Assembly: GCA_020081605.1 (NCBI GenBank)
Contig: JAHREC010000013.1
Location: forward strand, 6,448,001-6,512,000
Length of the DNA stretch: 64,000 nucleotides
Reading direction: 5' to 3'
Source: Albifimbria verrucaria
Taxonomy: Eukaryota; Ascomycota; Sordariomycetes; Hypocreales; Stachybotryaceae
The notes below the pieces were generated by a model. That model saw only the letters and a program-made list of their open reading frames with translations, did no database searches and was not told the origin of the DNA. Below are positions 11,493 through 24,610 of this stretch, piece by piece (the stretch's first letter is position 1; each line of letters begins with the position of its first letter). The translations under genes were made by a program, and so were the position numbers.

Positions 11493-14422
11493 TTTTATTT
11501 ACAATCGTATCTTCCAAATCACTTTGCTGACCTTTTCAATGACTCAGGATGCCGAACGAGATGTTTCGAGTGCATCGACAGTTCGTAGGACAACATTGGC
11601 ATTTTATAGTCCTAGGCTACCCTCCCTTCGGCATCACCAAAAGCCTCATTCCAAGAATTTCAGCGGCAAGCAGGATTCAGGTATGTCTTGCAAGAACCAT
11701 GTTGGTATTTCTGCCTACCTTACCAACTCGAAATCCGCACAACAGAACAGGCTTGCAGGGATCAATTAGAAGGAGGTGTGAGGCAGTGTGTGTAGTAAAA
11801 CCTCAATTACATTATCGCACAAACTCTCTTGATTGGTTTGATTAATCGTACTACTTCTCAAAACTCATTCATAAAGCCTTACTCCCTCGTAAGCGGAGTA
11901 AACAGGGGCCTATTCAATTGTCTGTATCTTCCAAGTTTGTATGGTACTAGAGACGCCATGGCTGTTCTGGGCCTGCCGTTCAACCCGAGAAATGATTCAG
12001 CCGCAAGCCATGACTAGGGTTAACGGAGCGATGTTTATGGCGTACAAGGCCCAGCATCAGCGTCCTACTGGCCCCTGCGTGTAAGCGGAAGACGGAATTG
12101 AGAACAATTCGTCCGAATTGCATCACTCTTAATTTCAGGCAACAACTGACATACAAGTTGAGCTTGGTTTGGAATTTAAGAAATGTTCTAGTTGGACATA
12201 TATGCAACGAATAGATGTACACGGCGAAGAACCAATCGTGACTTGATTTTTGGTATGGGATGTATGTCGAAGATATCAGCTCGGTTATCCCTGGCCATTT
12301 TGCTATATGTTCTCTTGCGAAAATGGAACTGTGTTGCACAGTCGGAACGCCTGTTCTTGCATGATCGAACCACATCGATCGTAAATCAGCCGGGGATCGA
12401 CGCCCGTCACTCCAGCTCAACTCGGGGCTGGCAAATCAACCAATCATCTAGCCCCAAAGCAAGCCTAGTGCGGAAATTCCGGCACGGCCAATGATGACTT
12501 CTGCGGAGCTCACTATCGAAGAAGTGCAGTGGTCCTTTTCATAGTTAGTCAACCCTCCACGATCCAAGAGCTGGGGTTATGTTATCCACCGGACAGGCCA
12601 CGCAAAGAGGTGATACCTTAAATGAAGGGAGCGAATTATCACTATTCTTGCAAATGAGTCCACGATGTTACATACTATAAGACTGTTCGTCTTAAAAAGA
12701 CTTCTTCAGTTCATAAATTTGGTTGTATTTTATTTGGTGGAAACATGGTAATTGGAGAGTACGATACTTTATACGTCTTATTAGGATGTCTAATAAAGAG
12801 CCGCGTAAACTGATGCCAATTAAATCTGGTTAGAGAGGCTTGACGGTATTAACATTGCTTTTCTATAGTCTTTTCGGCCTCAGAATCTTAGCTTTGCTAT
12901 GGGCATCAAATGGCAACGCGAAACATGTGTCAGCCATATTACACTGTAAGTCATAAGACAATGCCACCCTGTTTTCTGCTAAATACCAAACGAACAACCG
13001 GTAGACTGTGGTCACTCCGGTTGTAGTCTATCCCTACAGCCGTTCGGGGTCCTGGTAGACACGCTAGCTTCGGCTACCCCAGTAAGAGGCCAATATTCCA
13101 TGTTGAGCAGGTCAGTACAAACGTCTTTATCTTGACTGCCGCTATTAAGCTCCGCTGGCTAACTCTATCACGAAGTTTACATTGCCTGTTGGGCTTCTTA
13201 GGTCTTCTGCTCCGCAAAGGAATAGAGGGACGCACCCCAAGTTTTCCAAGCAGTCGATTCTGTCATCGCGAGTATACTATGTGTCGTACAGACGACACAT
13301 AGATTAATGCCTTGCCATACATAAATTGAGCTTGGAGACATGTGAAAATGTACATGTTCAGATCGTGTGGCCTGAGGGACTATTATGTTTTATTAGTTGA
13401 ATCGCCCTTTCAGAAGCCAAACAAATTGCTTAATGAGCTCAATGTCAGCCTGTATCAGGGAAAACATCCGCAAGCTTATAGGGCCAAGTAAATTCCCGTC
13501 TGCATCGGTATTTTGGTCGTTTTACAATCCTCTTTGCAAATACTGGTTATAACCCTTACGTATCCGGAAGTGGGAGGTTTCAGACCTCCATGATCAAGTA
13601 CTGTTGTGAGTTGACCCACCCAACAAGATGTGTGGAATATGTCAAATAATTGTTATATCGTTCATGCGCTTCCGAATGCGGCATGTGACTCCAGTTCTAT
13701 AATACCACACAGAAAATGCGATCGTAGAGCAAGTCCAGTATTTTGTTGTCATTTATTTGGGAACCTACCATTCAATGCGCAACAGTCATAATAACGCACT
13801 ATATATTTGTTTTTCCTGTGTACCACTGCTTCGAGTCATTATTGAGATACGCAATAGTATATGCAGCGTATTACTTTAAAGTCGTAATTGGCATCATTTT
13901 CCTGAGCCTCTCGTTTGTAGATTACAGCATTGAGAACTCACTTGTGAGCCACTGCCGGTGACATCCCTAGTGGATGGTGAACTAACAATAGCCAAACTTT
14001 GACTTCAAGCTGTGATTAGCATTGTGTTGGGCTTGGATTAACGCAAGGAACGATCGTTAACGTCAGTTTTCAACTTAGGCGTATCCAGGGGCATGAATTA
14101 ACACAAATGCACGGACTCCGTCTTTTAGCCTGCTGCCAAGCAACCTTGTAGTGTTAGGGCGCCTGCCTAATCTTCCAAGGCTCGGATTTACTAGGTTTCC
14201 GTCTTACTGCACTTCCTATAAAACTGAGCTGTGTGTATCACCAACTTTTTGTGGCTTCAGGTGATGGAGCTAAAGAGTGATAATTCACCAACTCACAACA
14301 CAAATCACATCCATCTGTTCATTGAATTCTCTAATGACTTGAATTCTTTATGTGTTCAAACCGTGACACATTGGCACTAACACAAAGTTGACAATCCCTC
14401 CGAAACCTCTGACCTCTCCACA
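11493..14422. other. Long intergenic region, no supported gene
   Basis: Nearly 3 kb with only short random frames. Several minus-strand frames around 11980-12420 have no domain or plausible composition. The one clear structure is a perfect hairpin at 13277-13302. The region probably contains the promoters of the GMC gene (left end) and of the hypothetical gene (right end). Confidence 0.5.
13277..13302. repeat. Perfect 11-bp inverted repeat (hairpin)
   Basis: CTATGTGTCGT and its exact complement flank a 4-base loop (ACAG). It is isolated in gene-free DNA. Possible roles are a protein-binding palindrome, a small transposon remnant end or a transcript hairpin; nothing nearby decides between them. 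Confidence 0.7.
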
Positions 14423-14460
14423 ATGCCTAATCCACCCCTGGAAGACAGCAGGATGATCTC

Positions 14461-16479
14461 ATGGAGTCTCTCTTAGAGTCACTGGTCGGCCCTGCGACTT
14501 CGGGGATCCGAGGCCAAATTCAAGATAACGCAATGAGTCGTGGAAACACCCCAATTAGGTGGCAAGATAATTTAGCAGGTCGTGGTCGACCTCCAACACC
14601 TGGGACTCTCTGGATTGGTGAGTTGGGATCGCTGATCATTTCGGGTTCGATTGCTGATCAGCCGGCGCATATAAGTGGATCGGGTTTTGGAGCCACAGAC
14701 TGTAATCCATTTCATTCAATTCATGGCTGAGGGACATTACCTGGAGGTACCAAGACACAGCTACCTGTCTTGGATATGGACGTCCAGCTCCTCATGCAGC
14801 CCATGTTAGAATGGGCGCCAGCACCTCACAATCAACCAGGCCGTCCCATCATTGATGACATAATGATGAGAGTTGGTTCATTAGAAGATGGGACTCGTCT
14901 ACAATGCATTTCTAAAAATCTGCAATCTATGAAGTCACGCATTTGGGAAGGCATTATGCCTCTCTCAATCGACGTTGGGTAGACAAGCGGCTTGATGAAC
15001 CTGAGAATTTCTCTGAAGCTTGCCAGCTAATCACCGAGGTTCTGACGGTTTTCCACTATCTTAATGAGCCACACGTCAAGGCCAGCCTTAGAGGCACATA
15101 CAACTTGATATGGGACCATCTGAAGATGTTCGAAGACGCTCTTAACGCTAAGAGGGTCTCAGAATCTAAAGATCCTGTGAGCCCTACGTCACTATGGGCT
15201 GAGTACATACGTGGCCATTACGCTTTCATGGAGACACGTACTCATGCCTGGCTCACTGGACGACTCAACAAAATGAAGGAGCGTGTGCTAGTCGACCTCG
15301 CACAACACCAACCTTCCGGCCTGTTGGGAGGTGCATATGACGAGCGTCAGTGGCAACTAACAAACATGTGGCAAGACCTTATAGAAAACTTTTCCCATAC
15401 TGACTTTGCAGTGTTCATCCCTTTGGACGGTTACAAGGGATGTCCATCTGCATCAGCAACTGGACGGCCTACGGCAGTAAGAGAGGAATATCATGGCACT
15501 ACACCACTGTTTTTCTCACCAAATATTGACAGGCGTCGAAGGGACTATCACTTACGCAGAAGGCAAATCAGTCTCATGAACGAGATCAACTACGCTGTGC
15601 AAAACGCTGCAAATGCGCAGGAGCCATTCAATTCACCCTTAAGTCTTGTTAGCACGTGCCGCAAACAAGCTGAGGCACAGGACCAGACTCGATTAGAGTT
15701 ACGAGGCCCTCCCTTGGCAAGAGGACAGGAATTATTCGTGAACGAAGCTGAAAAGAGCTCATGGGGTTTTATAGCGTATAGGGCACATTACGGACATACA
15801 GACACGGAATGGTCAGAGTTCAAGACCAAATTTGATGCTGACGTATCAAACTGGGGTAGAGAACTTGGAGGAATAGACTCAATTCGAGGTCGTTCAAAGA
15901 TACATTGGCTCGATGCAAAAGAGTTAGGTCTTATGGGAGATGATGTAGAGTCCATCAAAAGGTATTTCTGTTGCACGCATCTCTTCTAACACAACTGACG
16001 TAACCAGACACTTTGACCAATTCAAAGACTCTACCGACTTTCCGTCGAAATTCTTGACAGATATATTCCTCGTTGCCGATGAATCTTCTATCAATTCTTA
16101 TGTGAAACCTATTCCAGAGCCACCTGCTCGACTTTTGCCTCCTGGAGACTTTGGAGGCTTCATCTTGGCTGTTGATCAGGACTTCGATGCGACCAAACCA
16201 AGAGAGAGGGAAGAGGAATCACCAGGATATGATGGAACTCTAAGGGTTCTTGGCAGCGTGCTTTGGGACGATTTGAGCGCACTGGTAGTGCTGCAGACAC
16301 AACATTTGGAAGACCTGTGGCCGCTGGCTATGGATCATCCATTGGGTGTTTATGTTGGTCCTGTGGTAAAGAAGCAAGTGATCTCTTGGCGAGTATTGCG
16401 AAGGATTGGAAAGGAGTTCTGTTCATTCTTTATGAGGTGGCAAGAACAAAATAGTCAGCCGAGTGAAGGCTTATCTTGA
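14461..16479 (+). CDS. Conserved fungal protein of unknown function, N-terminal model uncertain
   Basis: The main body (about 14943-15961, then 16008-16476) is a soluble, charged protein joined by a short intron at 15962-16007. The downstream exon, with LLPPGDFGGFILAVD and VLGSVLWDDLSALVVLQT, has the look of a conserved fungal family; I cannot name it. Upstream, a frame from the ATG at 14461 (alternative ATG 14423, one base out of frame) covers a polar segment to about 14617, where a good GTGAGT donor occurs. The acceptor and the frame between 14760 and 14950 do not resolve cleanly. Near 14950 the frame changes by one missing base inside the helix leading to HYASLNRRW. The start and the first 150 residues are therefore unreliable. 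Confidence 0.55.
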
Positions 16480-17199
16480 AGGTAAAAATGATTTACACAT
16501 AGATAAGGTAAAGTCCTGGGACTGGAGAGTATTCCTACTCATGGAGGCTTTTGGAGAAATCAAGTTGTCAGAGTTAACGGACGACTGATATAAGTAATCA
16601 GTCTGACTTTATATTTACTCCACCTGGGGAAATTCCAGAACTTTGGGTGTTACTGCCGAGTATCCAAGGCTCAACGGAACGTGATAATACCAGCATCTGC
16701 CAAGCCTTGCCTGCACTATAAGGCAGTTCATTTCAGCTTTCGATTATATGAATTTGCTCTAAGATCCACGGCTCCTTGTGACATTGCCCGTGGTAAAAGA
16801 AGCACAAGTCTTGTTTAAATGAGACAAATCTTCATCGTCAATAGTTTGTACCTTGAGACCCGCAGTTGATGATACTGGATGATTAAAGATGGGTATGGAT
16901 GTTAAACGAATAATTGGAATCGGCGGATCCAGCTTACAGTTTGGGGGCACCATCGATATTTAATGAAGCTGAAATAATATCTCATAATCGCGAGATTTGC
17001 AATCGTGTTAGTAGTGGTGGTACAAAAATACTTGGCACGGTGTTTGGAAGCATTTGAACGCTGTTATCAATAGCTCTATAACGAATCTAACCCAGAAGCA
17101 TACACTAGACGTATCCATAACCCCAATCCCATATTATGCCATAAATTATCCTTGTCACGTAGTAATATCTTGATACAGATTTATTTTACAGTGCTGCCT
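16480..17199. other. Intergenic, no supported gene
   Basis: AT-rich 3' flank shared by two convergent genes (the hypothetical gene on plus, the 7TM gene on minus). No ORF with a recognisable product or RNA gene was seen. Confidence 0.5.
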
Positions 17200-18619
17200 C
17201 TACTTCGGCAATGCTTTGGGCGCTGGCTCAGTCTCCGTGGTGGCCAGAGACTTGTTCATGGTTGATGCTTCAATGTCATTCAACCTAATGTAACTTGTGC
17301 GTTCTTCACCTTCGTGGTGATTGAATGTTAATATGCTGTTAGTTGAGGAAGCCCCACGATCCCGCCAACTCCGACGGCTGCTTGCTTGGTTAGCCTCAGA
17401 GGCCCTATCGGTTGGCTTCCGCGATGAGCTAGTCTTAGTGAGCTGTATGCCAAGCCAAGGACCAAACCATGCTTTAAAGATGGCAAAAACATGTGGAAGA
17501 TTGGCAGTGGTAATGGCTACAAAGGTTTCTCTGATGCCCCACGCGCCAGCTATCATAGTCCCATCCACAGGAGTCTATTTCGACTAATGTTAATATGTTT
17601 TCAACATTTTGGGGCAATCATAACTTGTTGGTGAGTTTATGGAGAATCATACCGTGACGATCAGGGCCGCACGAAGAGTTGCACATATGACAACGAAAAT
17701 GCCGCCGCTGAAGAGGAACATGAGTCCAAACTTCTTCCATTTTCCTAAGCGAGTACCCCAAAGCATTGGGAGTGGGATGGATAGCAGATACAGGTCGGTA
17801 GAAACGTTGAATGCATACCAGACCCATACAATATTGTTCGAGACAGCGGGCTGACAAACATCTAAAAGACGTCCATTGTTAGGAACTGAAGGATCCAGTT
17901 TGAGCAGTTTGGCACCAGAGTAACATACTTCCAGGATTCGGATAAATTTGCCAATAACGTTTAAAGGGGCGGCAACTGAGAAACAAGTTCAAAATGCCTG
18001 CAATCCATGTCGCGATTATCATTAAAAACCCTACGTGAATGCGGGTTCGGTAGCTGCGTTTGAGACCTTCCTAAATTTCAAATCAGAATGACCTCGCAAG
18101 TCATACATTCATTGGGAATGAGAATTCGGAATTACGTACCGTTAGGCGAAGGTAAAATGCAAGCCATGAAGCCTTCAGTGCCCAGAGTGAAACCGAATAA
18201 ACAGACCAGCCACCAAGATGAATCATCGAACCCTTGACTCGAAGACGATGCTCTTCACTATCAACCAACAAAGCTTCTCTGTGTGCGTCGGACATTCCAT
18301 TATTAGCCAACCCGTGCGCTTGTGTTCCTAAAATGTATGCAAGAGCGCCCTCGACAGTGAAACATATCTACCAATAGTCGAGTTATGGTCAGCTCACATC
18401 GTTTTGTAAAGTTCCGCTCAATGCTCGGAGAAGGGCATAACGTACCAATCCAAGCCATACCAAGTAATCATCAAGCTGCAGTTTCTTGAAGCTACTGTTT
18501 CTAATCCTTGCCATCGTCCTGAGGATTGTTGTCATAGTCACAACACCTAGCAGCACCCACATTTCCGTGGTGAGCTTCTGGGCGGCCTCCATATCTGGAG
18601 GGGCGAGTTTGTCGCCCAT
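17200..18619 (-). CDS. PTH11-like 7TM integral membrane protein (fungal rhodopsin-like domain)
   Basis: Predicted plasma-membrane 7TM protein of the large fungal PTH11/SAT-like family. The start is the ATG at 18619; the frame extends further but only to a GTG. Exon 1 (18446-18619) encodes the first helix and the loop motif KLQLDDYLVWLGL. An intron starts at 18445 (GTACGT) and the next exon begins ICFTVEGALAYILG. Later exons carry KASWLAFYLRLT, GFLMIIATWIAGILNLFLSCRPF, QPAVSNNIVWVWYAFNVSTD with LYLLSIPLPMLW, and a last exon with GAWGIRETFVAITTANLP and KAWFGPWLG. The tail is Ser/Arg-rich and cytosolic. It lacks a CFEM domain. No frameshift was seen. Function and ligand are unknown. Confidence 0.82.
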
Positions 18620-20361
18620 GGTGTTGGCGAGCACTCGCGCTCATTGAAGAATGAATGCAAAATAGAATGTCGCTCCTATATTGCTATTCGTCATTTTTCG
18701 AGTGATGTGAATCTCGTATAAGGTAGTAACCAGAATGTATCCAACGAAGAAAGTAGAATAAACGCGAGGGCGGCAATGGTTTGCTGTTTTTAAGTCACGA
18801 AAGGTCTTCCCGCGCGGACCCGGACGAATTCGTCTGATGTGCCTCATTATGATCCTTTCATTCCTTCTGATCCTTCCGTGAGAGTATTGGTGCGGGAAGC
18901 TGCATAACGGGACAGTCCGTGCTCGATTCCCTGACTGTCCTCCCCTTGAAGATCGGAACGTCAACCTAGGAACTCGGCACTTCCGTTTCCTTGAACCAAG
19001 TTGCATTGATCCCGGTCAATGCAGGGAGCTTATCTAAGGCAATATGCAGAATTGACTATAAACGGAAGCACCAAAGGCCTTGCGGGACCGAGGGCGGGAC
19101 CGAGGATTTTACCAACAGGAAGTACCGCGGCTTCAGCCACATACAGGTAAATACATGACTTAAACTCGCGTCAACAATGGGGTGGACAGCGCGGCTATAT
19201 TATTCTTCTTAAACTGCAGTTTTTGAGGCTATGTTTTTGGGTAAGCAGATTTGAGCAGGCCTCTATATGGGTTCAAGCGAGACACAATGTACCAACGCCT
19301 GTAAACTATTCTCTAGACGAAAGTCAGGCGAGTAGGTTGCAGCGTAGATGCCTGCTCTTCGATTGCCGAGGTACGCAGCTTTCCTTCGAGAAGTCTTCCA
19401 GAGAACCCTAGAAAGGGAAGGCCTTAAAGCACCCTGATTGATTATGTGACAAACAACCCGGTCTCAAATTTCGCTTTACATCACATCACATCCCCAATTA
19501 CTGACACCTTCCTCAATGACTGACATTTGCCAGGACAAAGAAATGGCATTTGTGGCTTGGCTCTAACGATTGCCACAGTGCTTATGTGGGCTTACTGCGT
19601 CGCCCAAATGCATGACGAAGTGCAAAAGCCATTGCCATTGTAGATCAGACTCCGATATACACATATACAAGCAGTCATTTTCTCCCGCATTGTCTTCACA
19701 TTTTAAGTACAACAGTCTGAGCTCGTTCTGCAATTGGGTAGTGCAAACAAAATTCTTACGTCCAGGGGTATCGGGACATGGGCCAATGCATTCATTGGAG
19801 CCTGCCACATGGTGGTTTTACTTCCTAGTTTTAGGTACAGGGGCTTAAGTGCATTTCTGCCTCAGCGTCTCAATGTCACACTGCTTGGGCTATCCTAACC
19901 TGGAGTATGAAACCAATGATAGAACTACCCCATGAGGCTACATAGGCTTGTCGCTAAATGACAGACGCATCACTTGATCTTCGCTTTACTATCCGGACAA
20001 AACATTAATCAAAGGTCTTGACATGAAAATGAGTGCGTCATTCCTAATTGTATCTAGAGACAGGAAATACACAGATTTAATCACAAGCAGATATGCCAGA
20101 GCCTGTTATGGACAGCCGAATCATGTCGCTAGGCCTCGAGAGAAATTCACTGGCGAGATCCAGACGCCTCTAGCTAAGCCCTCACACAATCAAAATCAGA
20201 ATTCACATGCATCCAACACATTTACAGATTAATGGGCGTCAAAATCGAGTATGCATAAGACGCGAGTTGGAATTGTGGTTATGTTAAAGCTAAACGAGCG
20301 GAATCCCACATGTTGCTGTTTCCAATACACGAATTAGCAGCGTCGCATATCAATTTGTCCC
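18620..20361. other. Intergenic, no supported gene
   Basis: Contains the promoter of the 7TM gene and the 3' flank of THI4. Frames up to about 120 codons occur but show no domain, splice pattern or plausible composition. Confidence 0.5.
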
Positions 20362-21447
<1,086 letters not shown>

Positions 21448-21502
21448 TTAATCTAAATATCGTTAGAATCATAACAAAGGGGAGGGCTGTAGGGCTGTGA
21501 GA

Positions 21503-21620
21503 GCATGATCCTTTCGCTGGTATTATCCAGATCAAGTTAGGCCGTATAATCTCAGAACGCGCACGAATAGATCTACCACAATGTCTCGTCTCTGCTCTAA
21601 GGGCTCAAAAAACCCCATGC
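21503..21620 (-). promoter_or_regulatory. TPP riboswitch in THI4 5' leader
   Basis: Read on the minus strand, the conserved core CTGAGA (21550-21555) is followed by the P4/P5 sensor arm ACTTGATCTGGATAATACC and then AGCGAAAGGATCATG. A closing P1 helix pairs GCATG (21616-21620) with CATGC (21503-21507). P3 is long, as is usual for fungal versions. In fungi these aptamers act by alternative splicing of a 5' UTR intron. A good acceptor (TTTAG at 21453) with a CTAAC branch site (21462-21466) lies between the aptamer and the THI4 ATG. The donor is not certain. Confidence 0.95.
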
Positions 21621-22920
21621 ATTTAGAGTAGAGCGTCAAGCCAAGTGATAGAATCTGCTCGTGCCCGAACACCGGCTCATAGCTCGTTACAGATATCATA
21701 ATACCTGAACATCAAGACAACTTGAATTTCTTTTCGTCACGACACATGGCCGCGACGCTTATGGATAATCCCATACTCGGGCATTGCTCTCAAACCATCT
21801 CCTGTTGGAGATGCCCGGGACGCATACCGAGGGTCTCGCTACTCTACAAGTTAGCTTGCATGGATTCAAGAGAAGGCAATTGACAAGAGAAGGGAGAAAG
21901 GGACAGAAAGGCATCTTTCCGCGTACAGGTATAGAAATGTCTCAAAAATACTGATTCGATCCGGTCGCGATAATTTCGATGAGAAGGGAGAGAAGAATAT
22001 CCAAGACCCGGGCGATTCCTGACTACTCTTATAAAGGTAGGTTTCGGCGCCTTCTCCGTTTCCGGAGGTGCAGCAGAAGCGGGGTGTGATTGATATGCTC
22101 TAACTGCGGAGCTTTTCTGCATTACGTGCTCCATGTGACGAGCAAATGACAGATAGAAAAGTTTCTCAATGGCCCGGAGATTCTTTATCTCGAGGAGTGG
22201 TGCTGAGGGGCAGTCTTGGAAAAGGCAAGCATCGGCATTGCCTGCCGTGTGAAGCCCGATTTAGCCGCGATGGAGACGTAGCAGGACGATTTGTTCCGAG
22301 CACCGCCCGTGGAATGAGGATATAACAACATTTGACGGCGCTCTCTATTCTCCTTTCTAGTGATTGGGGGTACCTGGAACGAGGGTCGATGCTATATCAC
22401 TCGTCCGAGGTATGGGCCATTTTATGTCATGATTCGACAGAGTAATGCCTCCAACCAAGGCTTCAATATGACTACTTGCGCTTTGAGCAAAATATATAAA
22501 CAATTTTTTCATCTTGATATACATTTATTGTCATTAGGACGTTAAGTTGTCGGACACCCATCATCTGAAGCACGTTGACATGTCAATTGGATCCCAGCGA
22601 TATGTGGTGATCTGAGAGTAACTTGTCCATAGTGATGAGTCACGCTTGAACATATCGCTTGATTTCCTCCCAAGTCTTTATGGCCGTCTCCTCCATCTTA
22701 ATGGGGCTCTCAGGTAATCTGTCCCTTCAAATTCTCTAAACGTCATTGGCCTGTAGATATTGAACCCCACGTCGACCACAACAAATCTCATTTTCCTAAT
22801 CCAGCAGTAGTGCGGTGACCAGGGTGTTGTGGCAATCCTTCTCGTTTGTCAGCTTCACACCTTTGTTAAGGATGCATTTCTGCCCCTGATGGACGGACTT
22901 TCACTTTACAAAACAAGTTA
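21621..22920. other. Intergenic between THI4 and the regulator
   Basis: Holds the 5' leader and promoter of THI4 (left) and the promoter of the DUF3468-type regulator (right). The short frames seen are without recognisable content. Confidence 0.5.
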
Positions 22921-24241
22921 ATGAGAATGGATGCTACGACAACACTTACTTTTCTCAACACAACCGGAACACCAGGCCCCTCCCGTGACAAGGCAAAGCT
23001 GGTCAGGGGCCACGTCACCAAGGTCAACTTTGCTAGGCGGAGAGCCAAGGCGGTCAAAGCGGGTTCAAGTGGTGGCCTACTCAATGTGGAAGGCAATGTT
23101 CCTAAGAATGTGAAGAAGCCAGAAAGCCGAAGCGTGGCGTTGGCGCGTCTGCCAGCAACAGAAGCCCACCATAGAATTACTGCCAGTTTCTCAACTGAAA
23201 GACCGGTATCTACCAATGAACTCGGTCCTATGCTTCGCATCATGCCTCTTTTCTTTGTTGAGGGCACCAATTATGACGGCAACTCTTACCAAGAACTGGC
23301 CTGGGTGAAATTTGTCAGCGCTGAACCAGCCCTCAGAGAGGCAACCATATCCGTGGGGTTACGACAGTGGTCGCCCGATATTTTATCTGAAAGGACGGCA
23401 GAAGCACACTTGCATCAAGTTGTGCGGACTTTGATTCAACGAATCAATCGCCGACAAGCCTACACCGACGGCACGCTTGGTGCAGTTCTAACCCTGGCAT
23501 TTGGAGAGCGCCTGGTATGTAATGAACTGGCCTGGAGTGTTCATATCAGCGGAGTATCGCAAATTATATCAGAGAGGCGCTTCCGAGGCCTTCAGCCTGT
23601 ACCAGAATGGGTTTCGTCCTTATTGATATCGTTCGTGACCTTGATGAGGACTCCAATGAGCTCAACTAACGTATTAGTGATTCCATAAACCATATATTGA
23701 ACTACCCAAGGGTTTATCATGAGCGCATTATCGATGCGGTGGGTTTTCGCGGCAACGAGACCCTTTGCACAGTAGCAGACATAGCCAGCAATATTATGAG
23801 ATTCCGAGACACAACAAGGGATTACAGAAATGCTATTGTGGGTCACGACTATTTAACTGAAAGTGTCGAGGAAACGCTGCGCGAACTCCATAGTAAGATA
23901 CAAGGCTTGCGAGATCACCCAGATCCGGAGGTTCGAGCTACCAGTCGAGCCATGACGCTATTACTTCATTTGTCATGGCCCTTAAAAGAAACGGTGAATT
24001 TGTCAAGGGTAGCTCGCGAGCTCAGAGACATACTGTCTAGAAGGGCTCTCCAGCCTTGCTTACATGCAGATCTCACCTCAGGTCAGTTTATGGTAGGTGC
24101 TATCGCGGCAGAGGGGACCCAGAAGTCAGAAACTGGTTTTTAGGACGCTGGAAACAGGCTGTCTCGTCCATGCGTATACGTGGTTGGCCAAATCCCGTGG
24201 AAATGATCGAGAGGGTCTCTCTTGTGACCCAGGGCTTCTGA
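22921..24241 (+). CDS. DUF3468-type fungal transcription-factor-like protein, no zinc cluster
   Basis: The N-terminus has the family opening TFLNTTGTPGPSRDKAKLVRGHVTKVNFARRR, shown here in part only (FLNTTG ... HVTKVNFARRR). This stands where a zinc cluster would otherwise sit. The body is the helical fungal regulatory domain with RIIDAVGFRGNE and TRDYRNAIVG. An intron with GT...AG ends and a CTAAC branch site lies at 23631-23677; it restores the frame. A one-base deficit at GGGG (24113-24116) then shifts the frame; the family C-terminus (NWFLGRWKQAVSSMRIRGW) follows to TGA 24239-24241. Its position at the edge of the NRPS cluster makes it a candidate pathway regulator. Such proteins are often called C6 factors but have no visible DNA-binding cluster here. 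Confidence 0.75.
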
Positions 24242-24515
24242 GGCGCTTTAAGCTACTGTGGATGGACGTTGACACAAGCTAGCGGGTGGAGACCGCAGTT
24301 GCAACACATGGTTGTACGTTGCTAGGTGCCTAGATTTGTAATCCTCTCGGGCTTAGCCTCATTGTACAATCCTTCAAAACTGATTTCCCTGAATAGGAAG
24401 GTGATTTCCCGCAACAAGGATAGATGGCACATGGGCTCTGAATGCCTTTGACTTTTAGTGAGAGGTATGATTCAGGTGTATGACTTGGTCTTATGGAACA
24501 AATTTGTTGGAAGAG

Positions 24516-24523
24516 TATATAAA
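24516..24523 (+). promoter_or_regulatory. TATA box of MDR oxidoreductase gene
   Basis: TATATAAA sits 88 bp before the ATG at 24611, the right distance for a fungal TATA element. It suggests a strongly or inducibly expressed gene. Confidence 0.55.
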
Positions 24524-24610
24524 GCAGGTCGATCTTCCTTATGATCAAGTGAGTTCATCACATATCTCTTGAATCAATCTAGCACATTCTCACCTATTTC
24601 ACAATATAAA

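Noticed and set aside
11980..12494. A 146-codon minus-strand frame and its plus-strand overlap
   Set aside because: Low-information composition without motifs or a conserved opening; likely chance in intergenic DNA.
14630..14670. GGTTCGA-like B-box suggesting a tRNA gene
   Set aside because: No A-box, acceptor stem or cloverleaf could be formed around it.
18620..19006. Minus-strand frame upstream of the 7TM gene as an extra exon
   Set aside because: The 7TM gene has a good ATG at 18619 and the upstream frame has no family similarity or splice sites.
23660..23680. Premature TAA in the DUF3468 gene
   Set aside because: It lies inside a GT...AG intron (23631-23677) with a CTAAC branch site, and splicing restores the family frame.
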